Positions 48,801-57,162 are shown, numbered from the stretch's first letter. The stretch is 64,000 bases of DNA from Hydrogenophaga sp. (GCF_030656115.1 NZ_JAUSOO010000080.1:62001-126000), one strand, 5' to 3'. The notes: generated by a model not told the origin, from the letters alone. Program-made: numbers and translations.

Positions 48801-49108
48801 ACCGGCCCACCCCAGAAACCCGAAACACCTGCGTGAGCGGCCTTGGTCAGGGATTTTTTTACCAATTCCCGCTGTTTTGCCAACCGCCACAGGCGCCCAC
48901 AGAAATCCTCGGGGGAGGCATGCCCCCTTCACCGGTGGGTGGGGTGCTGTTGTTGGACAGCAAGGATAGAAATGGAAACCCGACCACTTACAAGCAGCCG
49001 TTCCTCATCGGTGGTTCGGGCCCATCGCCTCTGGACGCGATCGATCCCCAACCGCCGGTTGCTCCAAAGCGACGGCCCCTCTACTGGCGCATCAACACCA
49101 ACCACTGA
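45833..49108 (+). CDS. pilY1: PilY1 homologue (operon 2, MIDAS lost, calcium loop kept)
   Basis: A 1091-aa protein with a signal peptide ending VWA at residue 38 (starts ATG 45833; 45854 is possible, and the frame is open to a TTG further upstream). The region that aligns with the MIDAS reads NVLIHLDNTANWSAQN, so DxSxS is replaced by D-x-T-x-N (D61, T63, N65). The N-terminal domain is much shorter than in the first PilY1. The C-terminal propeller is complete (VYYGTNDGHFHAVDGRKSGT) and has the calcium loop VDTNRDGRPDRLYFADVRGN (D833, N835, D837, D841), as in Pseudomonas PilY1. Likely a calcium-dependent pilus tip protein. Confidence 0.9.
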   Translation: MARNPAQMTHPTRIRIPVPRLHAGTVLLSLVAVTAVWAADTDIYGPSSSASRAPNVLIHLDNTANWSAQNNAWKPGSVYGKCKVNDTDGKTPCKEAIREIFKENKVGDLKWPWETHFKEWENNESPTQGQVQLRALKYVLNNLVCDPATPKTTIRVGISLFNGEKGSVRNSGDPVAVIHHAVQPLARSPTDTCATLLAKIDKLAANINGSDYKAPADANYSAAVYEAFKYFGGYTNPNLVATDTAGSPVSRSGYGPGRFGAGKTPLDDPAAFTDNEHTTYNPPTSNCSGNYLLLVGNSYPNDEPQSGPLRFSGMGYSPVTLSATRSDTSRLADEWAFFAAHTDTHPALGVQPLNTYAMNVFHAKPDARQTKLLKSMAAVGSPDNAYVEVGGDLLKLISAFEEVFLRVSTQDSVFASTALPVASSVQGTFLNQVYVGMFRPDGNFRPRWVGNMRQYHMGFNNHALTLLDANNKPATSGGFFASTARSFWTDNSVFFDLNPLGTPASSSDNPDGAVTEKGGAAQMLRQTNIHNASARKVYTLPAVPTRGASLSSSPFDTHNTGLSAELVNWARGENNVPTGADGLHAEQFNGSYLNGTTATPLSNTGARHSMHGDVLHTTPTALNYGGGDVVVYYGTNDGHFHAVDGRKSGTGAGSELWSFVPREHYELMERLRNGVPRVQTPENNDLGERLSAGDKQPRTYGMDGPIGSYVRYTGNTLTEAIIYPSMRRGGRTVYALDVTDKNDPKFKWKITGGNSGDFATLAQTWSMPRTMAVDNEATPNLLTVMGGGYDPAEDNNTSGGIGHAVFVINGRTGALIKRIDTDFSVPSEITWVDTNRDGRPDRLYFADVRGNLYRIDVPASGSLVSPATWDLVKAHKIAALEGKVFYRPDVVITKNYAAIMVGTGDREKPTTKITNNHFFLIKDPLQKPILKALSLTDLTKIAIVNNATMVPEPTTDRVNENGCYIQLATNGEKVINAPLTASGMTYFGTHRPTPETRNTCVSGLGQGFFYQFPLFCQPPQAPTEILGGGMPPSPVGGVLLLDSKDRNGNPTTYKQPFLIGGSGPSPLDAIDPQPPVAPKRRPLYWRINTNH

Positions 49109-49270
49109 TGAAAGAGGCTCACCAAGCCCCGTATGATCCGGCCACGCTGGAGCCCGCCAGATCTGTGGCTGCCATGGGTTAGAAATACCCGTGGTGTTTG
49201 ACCTTATTTTCAATTTCGCATGGGTTGCCTACACACCCTTGGAAGTCGAAATATCTTGCTTGATTGATTT

Positions 49271-50392
49271 ATGGAATGCTTGAACCAACTCGCTGAAAAC
49301 GCCATCGGCCTGTCGGATCCGAACCCTCGGGTAGCCTGTCGCCTGGAGACGCTCGACGGCCGGCGTTTTAGCGGCTACACCCAGCAGGCTGGTGGCGCGC
49401 ACGCAGAGGTCATGGCTTTGCGCGCTGCGCAGGAAGCGGGTATCGACGTTCGCGGCGCCACCGCCTACGTCACCCTAGAGCCTTGCTCACACCACGGCCG
49501 CACGCCACCGTGTTGTGATGCGCTGGTGGCTGCCGGTGTGGGCCGCGTGGTGATTGCTGTGCTGGACCCGAACCCGTTGGTCAGCGGCCGCGGCGCAGAG
49601 CGCTTGCGCGCCGCTGGCGTGGCGGTGGATGTGCTGCCAGCCCAAAGCGCGCAGGCCCGCGCAGCGCGCGAACTGAACATAGGTTTTTTCAGCCGCATGA
49701 TCCGCCAGCGGCCCTGGGTGCGCATGAAGATGGCGGCATCGCTGGACGGCGTGACGGCGTTGGACAACGGCGTGAGCCAGTGGATCACGGGCGAAGCCGC
49801 CCGGGCCGACGGCCATGCCTGGCGGGCACGCGCTGGCGCGGTGTTGACCGGCATTGGCACGGTGCTGGAAGACAACCCCATGCTGGATGTGCGTCTGGCG
49901 CCCACGAACCGGCAACCGCATCTGGTGATCGTGGACAGCCGATTGGAGACACCACCGAGCGCGCGGCTGTTGGGCACACCGGCCAACGGTCTGCCGCGCC
50001 AGGTGTGGATTTACTGCGCCGTGAACGACGCAGACAAACAGGCGGCGCTGGAGGCCCTGGGGGCTCAGGTGGTCCATTTGCCGTCCCCGTCGGGCAAGGT
50101 CGATCTGGCGGCCCTGCTGCACGACCTGGCCCGGCGCGAGGTGAATGAACTGCACCTCGAAGCCGGCCACAAGCTCAATGGGTCGTTTTTGCGCGAGGGT
50201 CTGGTGGACGAATGCCTGGTGTACCTGGCCCCCAAGCTGCTGGGCCAGGGCGCGGGTTTGTCCAACTTCGGCCCCCTGAATGCTTTGCAAGAGGGCGTGC
50301 CGCTGGCCTTCCACTCGGTGGACGCGGTCGGCGAAGACTTGCGGATCGTGGCCCGGGTGGTGGGGCGAGACGGGTTTTTACATGCGGGGTGA
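49271..50392 (+). CDS. ribD: Riboflavin biosynthesis deaminase/reductase
   Basis: A 373-aa bifunctional enzyme. The N-terminal cytidine-deaminase-like domain has zinc ligands H44 (GGAHAEVMAL, with catalytic E46) and two Cys, C72 and C81, in TLEPCSHHGRTPPC. The C-terminal reductase (from about 145) has KMAASLDGVTALDNG, ITGEAARADGHAWRARAGAV and LHLEAGHKLNGSFL. It converts the pyrimidine product of GTP cyclohydrolase II to 5-amino-6-ribitylamino-uracil phosphate. First gene of the riboflavin row; an N-terminal leader slightly shorter than in relatives suggests checking the start. It lies 162 bases after pilY1. Confidence 0.95.
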   Translation: MECLNQLAENAIGLSDPNPRVACRLETLDGRRFSGYTQQAGGAHAEVMALRAAQEAGIDVRGATAYVTLEPCSHHGRTPPCCDALVAAGVGRVVIAVLDPNPLVSGRGAERLRAAGVAVDVLPAQSAQARAARELNIGFFSRMIRQRPWVRMKMAASLDGVTALDNGVSQWITGEAARADGHAWRARAGAVLTGIGTVLEDNPMLDVRLAPTNRQPHLVIVDSRLETPPSARLLGTPANGLPRQVWIYCAVNDADKQAALEALGAQVVHLPSPSGKVDLAALLHDLARREVNELHLEAGHKLNGSFLREGLVDECLVYLAPKLLGQGAGLSNFGPLNALQEGVPLAFHSVDAVGEDLRIVARVVGRDGFLHAG

Positions 50393-50428
50393 CGGAGGTG
50401 CTCTGAAACCCTGCCAAAATACGCGCCT

Positions 50429-51076
50429 ATGTTTACCGGCATCATCACCGGCGTGGGGCGCATCGCCGCCCTCCACGCTCTGGGCAGCTCATTGGACCAT
50501 GGCAGGCGACTCACCCTAGAGGCGCCGCCAGGCTACCTCGACGACGTTGGACTGGGCGACAGCATTGCGCTCAACGGCGCGTGTATGACGGTCACGTCGC
50601 TGGACCTGCCCCAGCGCCACTTCACCATCGACATCTCGGCGGAATCGCTGGCCCGCACCACCGGCCTGGCCGATATCGGTCGGCGCATCAACCTGGAAAA
50701 AGCGCTGCGTGCGCACGACCGCCTGGGCGGACACATTGTGTCGGGCCATGTGGACGGTGTGGGGACCGTGACGCGGTTTGAGCAGGTGGGTGAGAGCTGG
50801 GAACTGTGCGTGATGGCCCCGCCCGAGCTGGGCAAATACCTGGCATACAAAGGCTCGATCGCGATCAACGGCGTCAGCCTGACCGTGAACCAGGTCAGTG
50901 ACAGCGAACAAGGCTGCGAATTCAGCATCAACCTCATTCCCCACACGGTAGAAAACACCGCACTGGGCCAACTGACCGCGGGCAGCCCGGTCAACCTCGA
51001 AATCGATACCGTCGCGCGCTATGTGGAACGCATGCTCAGCGCCGGCAACCTCACCCCCAAGGACAAGAACGCATGA
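50429..51076 (+). CDS. ribE: Riboflavin synthase, alpha subunit
   Basis: A 215-aa enzyme that dismutates two 6,7-dimethyl-8-ribityllumazine molecules. It has two lumazine-binding barrels: MFTGIITGVGRIAALHALGS to about residue 95 and GGHIVSGHVDGVGTVTRFEQ to about 190, with ALNGACMTVTSLD and AINGVSLTVNQVS as the matching active-site loops. It overlaps ribBX by four bases (ATGA), 36 bases after ribD. Confidence 0.96.
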   Translation: MFTGIITGVGRIAALHALGSSLDHGRRLTLEAPPGYLDDVGLGDSIALNGACMTVTSLDLPQRHFTIDISAESLARTTGLADIGRRINLEKALRAHDRLGGHIVSGHVDGVGTVTRFEQVGESWELCVMAPPELGKYLAYKGSIAINGVSLTVNQVSDSEQGCEFSINLIPHTVENTALGQLTAGSPVNLEIDTVARYVERMLSAGNLTPKDKNA

Positions 51077-52203
51077 GCGACCAAGACACCCTGACGCCGG
51101 TTCAGATTTCCCCGGTTGAAGACATCGTGGCCGACATGCGCGCTGGGCGCATCGTGATCCTGGTGGACGAAGAGGACCGCGAGAATGAAGGCGACCTGGT
51201 GCTGGCGGCCGACCACGTGACGCCCGATGCCATCAACTTCATGGCGCGCTTTGGCCGTGGGCTGATTTGCCTCACGCTCTCGCGCGAGCGCTGCGAACAG
51301 CTGAAATTGCCACCCATGGTGGCACGCAACGGCGACAAAAAAGGCACCGCCTTCACCGTGTCCATTGAAGCCGCCGAGGGCGTGACCACCGGCATTTCAG
51401 CCGCCGACCGCTCTCGCACGGTACAAGCGGCGGTGAACCCCAAAGCCGTGCCCGACGACTTGGTGCAGCCCGGCCACATTTTCCCGCTGCAGGCTGTGGA
51501 CGGTGGCGTGCTCATGCGTGCCGGACACACCGAAGCCGGCTGCGATCTGGCCGTGATGGCGGGCTGCTCGCCCGCTTCCGTGATCTGCGAGATCATGAAA
51601 GACGACGGCACCATGGCCCGCCTGCCCGACCTGCAGCTGTTTGCGGCCGAGCACGGCCTGAAGATTGGCACCATTGCCGACCTGATTGCGTACCGCAGCC
51701 GCACCGAAAGCCTGGTAGAAAAACTGGGTACGCGCAGCCTGAACACCGCATTTGGTGAATTCAGCGCCACCGCATTCCGCGACAAACCCAGCGGCGCCCT
51801 GCACCTGGCCTTGGTCAAAGGCGCCTGGGCGGCCGAACACAGCGTGGACGTGCGCGTGCACGAACCGCTGTCGGTGCTGGACGCGCTGGAAGTGGGCCGC
51901 TCCATGCACAGCTGGAGTCTGGAAGCCAGCCTGCGGCACATTGCCGAAGCCGGCGCGGGCGTGGCAGTGTTGCTGAACTGCGGCGAAACCGCCGATCAGC
52001 TGCTGGCCCAGTTTGAGGGCACGGCCCGTTCGGCGCAGGCGCCCGAGCGTGGTCGCATGGACCTGCGCACCTACGGCGTGGGCGCGCAGATTTTGCGCGA
52101 CTGCGGCGTGCAAAAAATGCGCCTCATGGGCAACCCACGCCGCATGCCCAGCATGACCGGTTATGGGCTTGAAATCACCGGCTACCTGAGCCGAACGGCC
52201 TGA
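51073..52203 (+). CDS. ribBA: DHBP synthase fused to a degenerate GTP cyclohydrolase II-like domain (RibBX)
   Basis: A 376-aa protein. Residues about 14-215 are 3,4-dihydroxy-2-butanone-4-phosphate synthase, with the metal/ribulose-phosphate motifs [16 protein letters not shown] and [16 protein letters not shown]. The C-terminal part (about 216-376) has the GTP cyclohydrolase II shape but no zinc cysteines: [20 protein letters not shown] stands where functional enzymes have the C-x-x-G-D...RCDC set. Cyclohydrolase activity is therefore not expected; a separate RibA must exist elsewhere. Such RibBX proteins are common in Burkholderiales, and the domain may be structural or regulatory. Starts inside the ribE stop. 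Confidence 0.92.
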   Translation: MSDQDTLTPVQISPVEDIVADMRAGRIVILVDEEDRENEGDLVLAADHVTPDAINFMARFGRGLICLTLSRERCEQLKLPPMVARNGDKKGTAFTVSIEAAEGVTTGISAADRSRTVQAAVNPKAVPDDLVQPGHIFPLQAVDGGVLMRAGHTEAGCDLAVMAGCSPASVICEIMKDDGTMARLPDLQLFAAEHGLKIGTIADLIAYRSRTESLVEKLGTRSLNTAFGEFSATAFRDKPSGALHLALVKGAWAAEHSVDVRVHEPLSVLDALEVGRSMHSWSLEASLRHIAEAGAGVAVLLNCGETADQLLAQFEGTARSAQAPERGRMDLRTYGVGAQILRDCGVQKMRLMGNPRRMPSMTGYGLEITGYLSRTA

Positions 52204-52261
52204 CCGCCACCGCCCCAACGTCCTGTATTGCCTTCAAACCACCCAAGAAACGGAATCAACC

Positions 52262-52726
52262 ATGTTCGGCGCAGACAAAGGAACAGCCAACCTGCTGGAT
52301 GGCAAAAAACTCAGCATCGGCATTGTTCAGGCCCGCTTCAACGAAGGCATCACCAACGCGCTGTTTGCGGCCTGCCACGCCGAGTTGCTGGCACTGGGCG
52401 TGCAAGAGAAAAACATCAGCCACGTCACGGTGCCCGGTGCGCTGGAGGTGCCGGTGGCGCTGCAAGCCATGGCCGAGCGCGACGACTTTGATGCGCTGAT
52501 TGCGCTGGGCTGCATCATTCGCGGCGAAACCTACCACTTTGAACTGGTGGCCAACGAATCGGGCGCATCGGTTTCGCGCCTGTCGCTGGACTACCAAATC
52601 CCCATCGCCAACGCCATTTTGACCACCGAAAACCTGGAACAGGCCGTGGCCCGCCAAACCGACAAGGGCCAGGACGCCGCTCGGGTGGCGGTTGAGATGG
52701 CCCATGTGCTGGAACACATCGGCTGA
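52262..52726 (+). CDS. ribH: 6,7-dimethyl-8-ribityllumazine synthase
   Basis: A 154-aa subunit of lumazine synthase. It has [20 protein letters not shown], the phosphate-binding loop [17 protein letters not shown] and the catalytic block [20 protein letters not shown] with its conserved His. It condenses ribitylamino-uracil with the DHBP synthase product. It lies 58 bases after ribBX, in the riboflavin row, and 73 bases before nusB. Confidence 0.96.
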   Translation: MFGADKGTANLLDGKKLSIGIVQARFNEGITNALFAACHAELLALGVQEKNISHVTVPGALEVPVALQAMAERDDFDALIALGCIIRGETYHFELVANESGASVSRLSLDYQIPIANAILTTENLEQAVARQTDKGQDAARVAVEMAHVLEHIG

Positions 52727-52799
52727 GGATGAACCTGGGCTGTGCACCCCCAACAGCTCGCCAGAACCCCATACCGGTTCGCCATAGGCCCACAACAAC

Positions 52800-53342
52800 A
52801 TGAACAACGCTCCCACCAAAACCCGCAAGGCCGCTGAAAAATCGACCCGCACACGCGCTCGCGAATTTGCCCTGCAAGCGATCTACCAACACATGGTGGG
52901 CCGCAACACGGCGAGCGACATCGACGCCTTCACGCGCGATCTCGCTGGTTTTCACAAAGCCGACAGCGTGCACTACGACGCGCTGCTGCACGGCTGCGTT
53001 GCAGAGGCCCATGCGCTGGACACCCTGATCACCCCGCTGCTGGACCGCCCGTTGGTGGAACTCTCGCCCATTGAGCGCGGCGTGCTGTGGATCGGTGTTT
53101 ACGAGTTTCAACATTGCCCCGACGTGCCGTGGCGCGTGGTGCTCAACGAATGCATTGAACTCGCCAAGTCGTTCGGCGGCACCGACGGCCACAAATATGT
53201 GAACGGTGTGCTGCACCAGCTCGCGGCCCAATTGCGCCCGGTGGAAATGGCTGCGGCACCGGCCAAAACGGGTGGTCGCAAGTCCACGGTGGCTGTTGCG
53301 TCTGGCGCCACCGTGACGCCTGCAGCGGACGACCCTGCCTGA
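52800..53342 (+). CDS. nusB: Transcription antitermination protein NusB
   Basis: A 180-aa protein. [20 protein letters not shown] is the standard NusB helix 1; [20 protein letters not shown] and [20 protein letters not shown] with VNGVLHQLA follow. NusB binds boxA RNA with NusE (S10) during rRNA antitermination. The C-terminal 30 residues (Ala/Pro-rich, from residue 150) are an extension. Pairing with ribH is typical across proteobacteria. Confidence 0.95.
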   Translation: MNNAPTKTRKAAEKSTRTRAREFALQAIYQHMVGRNTASDIDAFTRDLAGFHKADSVHYDALLHGCVAEAHALDTLITPLLDRPLVELSPIERGVLWIGVYEFQHCPDVPWRVVLNECIELAKSFGGTDGHKYVNGVLHQLAAQLRPVEMAAAPAKTGGRKSTVAVASGATVTPAADDPA

Positions 53343-53369
53343 TTGACGCTTGACCGACACAGCACCACC

Positions 53370-54587
53370 ATGAGGATTGCCCAGCGGGCGCAGCGCGTCG
53401 AACCCTTCTACGTCATGGAATTGGCCAAAGCGGCTTCTGCCATGGCTGCTGCCGCACAGCCGGGCGACCGGCCCATGCTGTACCTGAACATTGGCGAGCC
53501 CGACTTCACCGCGCCCGCGCCGGTGCAGCAGGCGGCCGAGCGCGCCATCCGCGACGGCCGCAGCCAATACACACCGGCCACCGGCCTGCCCGCACTGCGC
53601 GATGCCATCAGCGGCTGGTACGCCACGCGCTTTGGGCTGGACATTGATCCGGCCCGCATCGTGGTGACCGCCGGTGCTTCGGCGGCCCTGCAGCTGGCCT
53701 GTCTGGCGCTCATTGAAGCGGGCGACGAGGTGCTGATGCCCGACCCAAGCTACCCCTGCAACCGCCAATTTGTCCAGGCGGCCGAGGGCACGGCGGTGCT
53801 TCTGCCTTCTGGCCCGGCCGAGCGCTTTCAGCTCAGCGCCGAACAGGTGCAGGCGGCCTGGGGTCCGGCCACGCGCGGCGTGTTGCTGGCGTCGCCGTCC
53901 AACCCCACCGGCACCTCCATTGCCCGCGACGAATTGGAGCGCATCGCCCGCTTCGTGCGCGAGCGCGGTGGCGTGACGCTGGTGGATGAAATTTACCTGG
54001 GCCTGAGCTTTGACGAGGCCTACGGCCACAGCGCCCTGGGACTGCCCGATGGCCTGGGTGACGAAGTCATCAGCATCAACAGCTTCAGCAAATACTTCAA
54101 CATGACCGGCTGGCGCCTGGGCTGGCTGGTGCTGCCCCCGGCGCTGGAGCCTGCGGTCGAGCGGCTGGCCCAAAACCTGTTCATTTGTGCCAGCACCATC
54201 GCCCAACACGCCGCGCTGGCCTGCTTTGAGCCCGACACCCTGGCCGAATACGAACGCCGCCGCGCCGAATTCAAGGCCCGGCGCGACTACTTCATTCCCG
54301 AACTCAACCGCCTGGGCATCACCGTGCCCGTGATGCCCGACGGCGCTTTTTACGCCTGGGCCGACGTGAGCGCGTTGTGCGCACGCTGGGGCATTGCACC
54401 CCAGAGCAGCCCCGACGCGGGTGGCAGCTGGGCGCTGGCGTTTGAGCTCATGCAGCGCTGCCAACTGGCCACCACGCCCGGGCGCGATTTCGGCAGCGCC
54501 GACCCTGGGCGCTATTTGCGCTTTTCCACCGCCAATTCGATGGCGCAGTTGCGCGAAGCGGTGGCTCGGCTGGAGGCAGCGCTGTGA
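53370..54587 (+). CDS. PLP-dependent aminotransferase, class I/II
   Basis: A 405-aa fold-type I aminotransferase. It has the opening EPFYVMELAKAA, LNIGEPDFTAP and SQYTPATGLPALRDAISGWY (substrate loop), SPSNPTGTSI (PLP ring stacking), VDEIYLGLSF (Asp to pyridine N) and the Schiff-base lysine in SFSKYFNMTGWRLGW. It belongs to the aspartate/aromatic aminotransferase group. Start ATG 53370 (a TTG is in frame further upstream). The pyruvate-type class suggests alanine or aspartate transaminase, but substrate cannot be fixed by eye. Its end overlaps ybgC by four bases. Confidence 0.9.
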   Translation: MRIAQRAQRVEPFYVMELAKAASAMAAAAQPGDRPMLYLNIGEPDFTAPAPVQQAAERAIRDGRSQYTPATGLPALRDAISGWYATRFGLDIDPARIVVTAGASAALQLACLALIEAGDEVLMPDPSYPCNRQFVQAAEGTAVLLPSGPAERFQLSAEQVQAAWGPATRGVLLASPSNPTGTSIARDELERIARFVRERGGVTLVDEIYLGLSFDEAYGHSALGLPDGLGDEVISINSFSKYFNMTGWRLGWLVLPPALEPAVERLAQNLFICASTIAQHAALACFEPDTLAEYERRRAEFKARRDYFIPELNRLGITVPVMPDGAFYAWADVSALCARWGIAPQSSPDAGGSWALAFELMQRCQLATTPGRDFGSADPGRYLRFSTANSMAQLREAVARLEAAL

Positions 54588-55027
54588 CCCTTATCAGCAC
54601 GCCAAGTCAGTTCACCTGGCCGGTGCGGGTGTACTGGGAAGACACCGACGCAGGCGGTATCGTGTTTTACGCCAACTACCTGAAATTTTTCGAACGCGCT
54701 CGCACCGAGTGGCTGCGTGCACTGGGCGTTGAGCAGCAAAGCCTGCGCGAGCAGGTGGGCGGCATGTTTGTGGTGACCGCCACGCAGGTGAAATACCACC
54801 GCCCTGCCCGGCTCGACGATGTGCTTTGGGTAAGCGCCCGCGTGCAAGAAGCCGGGCGTGCCTCGCTCACCATTGAGCAAAACGCGCGCCTGCAAGCCGC
54901 ACCCACCGGTGGGGATGCACCCTTGCTCTGCGAGGGAATCATCCGCATTGGCTGGGTAGACGCCCGCACCTTGCGGCCACAGCGCATTCCAGCCGCCATT
55001 CTGGGTGCGCTCAACGCGTCTGCTTGA
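54584..55027 (+). CDS. ybgC: YbgC-type hotdog acyl-CoA thioesterase
   Basis: A 147-aa single-hotdog protein. The active-site motif is VYWEDTDAGGIVFYANYLKF with catalytic Asp in EDTDAGG, followed by FERARTEWLRALG and VKYHRPARLDDVLWVSARVQ. YbgC hydrolyses short-chain acyl-CoA or acyl-ACP and is the usual first gene of the tol cluster, possibly tied to phospholipid turnover. It starts at GTG 54584 in the aminotransferase stop and lies 53 bases before tolQ. Confidence 0.93.
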   Translation: MTLISTPSQFTWPVRVYWEDTDAGGIVFYANYLKFFERARTEWLRALGVEQQSLREQVGGMFVVTATQVKYHRPARLDDVLWVSARVQEAGRASLTIEQNARLQAAPTGGDAPLLCEGIIRIGWVDARTLRPQRIPAAILGALNASA

Positions 55028-55080
55028 GCCTGGCGGCGCAAAAGCCCGCAACCTTTTCCGTTTCTCGAACTCCGACAGCC

Positions 55081-55773
55081 ATGAACCACGATCTCTCCAT
55101 TGTTCAATTGATGCTCAACGCGAGCTGGGTGGTGCAGGCGGTGGTCGTCTTGCTGGTGACGGTGTCCGTCATCAGTTGGGCGGCCATTTTCCGCAAGGTG
55201 TTCGCCATCCAGCGCGTTCGAGCGCACAACGAAGTGTTCGAGCGCGAATTTTGGTCGGGTGGCAATCTGAACGAACTTTATGCGGCTGCGGCACAAAGCG
55301 CCCGGCACGGCGGGCCCATGGAACGCATTTTTGCCAGCGGCATGCGCGAATACCAGAAACTGCGCGAACGCCGCATCACGGACAACAGCGCGTTGCTGGA
55401 CGGCGCGCGCCGCGCCATGCGCGCCAGCTTCCAGCGCGAGGTGGATGCGCTGGAGGTCAACCTCTCGTTTCTGGGCACGGTGGGTTCGGTGGCGCCGTAT
55501 GTGGGCCTGTTTGGCACGGTGTGGGGCATCATGCACGCCTTCACCGGCCTGGCCGCGCTGGCGCAGGTCACACTGGCCTCGGTGGCCCCTGGCATTGCCG
55601 AAGCGCTGGTGGCCACCGCCATTGGCCTGTTTGCGGCCATTCCGGCTGTGGTGGCGTACAACCGGTTTGCGCACGACATCGACCGCCTGGCCAACACCAT
55701 GGAAACCTTCATGGAAGAGTTTTCCAACATTTTGCAGCGCAACCTGGGGGCCCAGTCCCCTGTCGGGCAATAA
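55081..55773 (+). CDS. tolQ: TolQ, proton-channel subunit of the Tol system
   Basis: A 230-aa inner-membrane protein related to ExbB and MotA. It has one N-terminal helix (LMLNASWVVQAVVVLLVTVS), a large cytoplasmic loop, and the paired helices VGSVAPYVGLFGTVWGIMHA and GIAEALVATAIGLFAAIPAV. It pairs with TolR to use the proton gradient and energise TolA for outer-membrane constriction. Start ATG 55081. It lies two bases from tolR. Confidence 0.96.
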   Translation: MNHDLSIVQLMLNASWVVQAVVVLLVTVSVISWAAIFRKVFAIQRVRAHNEVFEREFWSGGNLNELYAAAAQSARHGGPMERIFASGMREYQKLRERRITDNSALLDGARRAMRASFQREVDALEVNLSFLGTVGSVAPYVGLFGTVWGIMHAFTGLAALAQVTLASVAPGIAEALVATAIGLFAAIPAVVAYNRFAHDIDRLANTMETFMEEFSNILQRNLGAQSPVGQ

Positions 55774-55775
55774 GC

Positions 55776-56192
55776 ATGGCCGTCGTCTCCACCCGCCGCG
55801 CCCGGCGCACCAAGAATGAAATCAACATGGTGCCCTTCATCGACGTGATGCTGGTGCTGCTGATCATCTTCATGGTGACGGCGCCCCTGATCACGCCCAG
55901 CCAGATCGACCTGCCCAGCGTGGGCCAGGCCAACCGCACACCCGATGTGTATGTGGAGGTGCTGATCGACAAGACGGAGCGCCTGAAGGTGCGCATGGGC
56001 AAAGACAACCAGCCACCCACTGAGGTGGCGCTGGGCCAGCTGGTGGGCCGTGTGCAGGCGCTCAGCACCGGCACCGAGAACATGCCGGTGCTGGTGAGTG
56101 CCGACAAAAACGTGAAATACGACGCGGTGATGGAGGTGGTGCGCAGGCTGCGCGCCGCCGGTGTGCAGCGGGTGGCGTTGTCCACCCTCTGA
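55776..56192 (+). CDS. tolR: TolR, proton-channel subunit of the Tol system
   Basis: A 138-aa ExbD/TolR protein. Its single helix carries the essential Asp (INMVPFIDVMLVLLIIFMV), followed by a periplasmic domain with ALSTGTENMPVLVSADKNVK and a C-terminal AAGVQRVALSTL. It is the moving partner of TolQ. It starts at ATG 55776, two bases after tolQ, and is followed by tolA after 25 bases. Confidence 0.95.
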   Translation: MAVVSTRRARRTKNEINMVPFIDVMLVLLIIFMVTAPLITPSQIDLPSVGQANRTPDVYVEVLIDKTERLKVRMGKDNQPPTEVALGQLVGRVQALSTGTENMPVLVSADKNVKYDAVMEVVRRLRAAGVQRVALSTL

Positions 56193-56217
56193 CACCGACC
56201 CAGACACCCCCAAACCC

Positions 56218-57153
56218 ATGCAAACCACCGCCGACCACCTGAACCTGGCCCCGCCGCAACAAGGCCACTGGCTGGTGCCGTTGGGTCTGGCCCTGGTGGC
56301 GCACGGCCTGCTGGTGGCAGCACTCACCTGGGGCGTGGGCTGGCAGCGCGAAGCGCCACCGGTCATGTTTGAGGCCGAAATCTGGTCGCGCCAGCCACAG
56401 GTTGCGGCGCCCCGCGCGGTGGAGCCACCACCGCCGCCGCCTTCGCCGCCGCAAGAGCCTGTGCCCAAACCCCAACCGCTTGTGCAGCCAGCCCCACCGC
56501 CGCCCGGCCCCAGCGAGGCCGACATAGCCACCGCTCGGGCAAAGCAAAAGGCCGAAGCCGATAGAGAAAAAGCAAAAGTAGAAGCAGCCCAAAAAGCGGC
56601 GGCGGACAAGCTGGCCCAAAACCGGGCCGCTGCGGAAAAGGCGGAGAAGGCAGCGAAAGCGGCTGCAGACAAAGCCACTGCCGACAAGAAAGCCGCCGCA
56701 GAGAAAGAGCGGCAACAGCAACTGGCACAACAAAAGCGCGAGAAAGAACGTCTGGCGGAAGAAAAGCGCCTGGAAGAGCTGGCCGACAAAGAGCGACGCG
56801 ACGCACAGATGCGGCGCATCATGGGACAGGCTGGCGCCAGCGGTGGGTCAACAGCCACCGGCACGGCGCAGCAGTCCAGCGGCCCATCGGCCGCTTATGG
56901 CGGGCGCGTGGCGGCGCGCATCAAACCCAATGTGGTGTTCACGGAAACCGTGAGCGGCAACCCCCGCGCCGAGGTGGAGGTGCGCACCCTGCCCGACGGC
57001 ACCATCACCGCGCGGCGCATCGTCAAGCCCAGCGGCAGCCCCGCCTGGGACGAAGCGGTGCTGCGCGCCATCGACCGCACCGGCACCCTGCCGCGCGACA
57101 CCGATGGCCGCGTGCCGTCATCGCTCATCATTGGGCTGCGCCCGCTGGACTGA
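56218..57153 (+). CDS. tolA: TolA, energy-transducing protein of the Tol system
   Basis: A 311-aa protein: an N-terminal membrane helix (LVPLGLALVAHGLLVAALTW), a Pro-rich section (residues about 70-100) and a long Ala/Lys/Glu helical rod (about 100-205). A C-terminal TonB-like domain follows (RVAARIKPNVVFTETVSGNP, AWDEAVLRAIDRTGTLPRDT). It links TolQR to TolB/Pal and the outer membrane. tolB and pal, usually next, are absent here, and a converging universal-stress gene follows instead. Start ATG 56218. Confidence 0.92.
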   Translation: MQTTADHLNLAPPQQGHWLVPLGLALVAHGLLVAALTWGVGWQREAPPVMFEAEIWSRQPQVAAPRAVEPPPPPPSPPQEPVPKPQPLVQPAPPPPGPSEADIATARAKQKAEADREKAKVEAAQKAAADKLAQNRAAAEKAEKAAKAAADKATADKKAAAEKERQQQLAQQKREKERLAEEKRLEELADKERRDAQMRRIMGQAGASGGSTATGTAQQSSGPSAAYGGRVAARIKPNVVFTETVSGNPRAEVEVRTLPDGTITARRIVKPSGSPAWDEAVLRAIDRTGTLPRDTDGRVPSSLIIGLRPLD

Positions 57154-57162
57154 GAGTGGGTA

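Noticed and set aside
49160-49200. Terminator after the second PilY1
   Set aside because: A CATGGGT/ACCCGTG stem of seven pairs (one wobble) is present near 49174-49194 but lacks a T-run; too weak to call.
49109-52261. FMN riboswitch (RFN element) before ribD or ribH
   Set aside because: The upstream regions (162 and 58 bases) lack the AGGGGC...GGTG...GAAATTC type core blocks; none seen.
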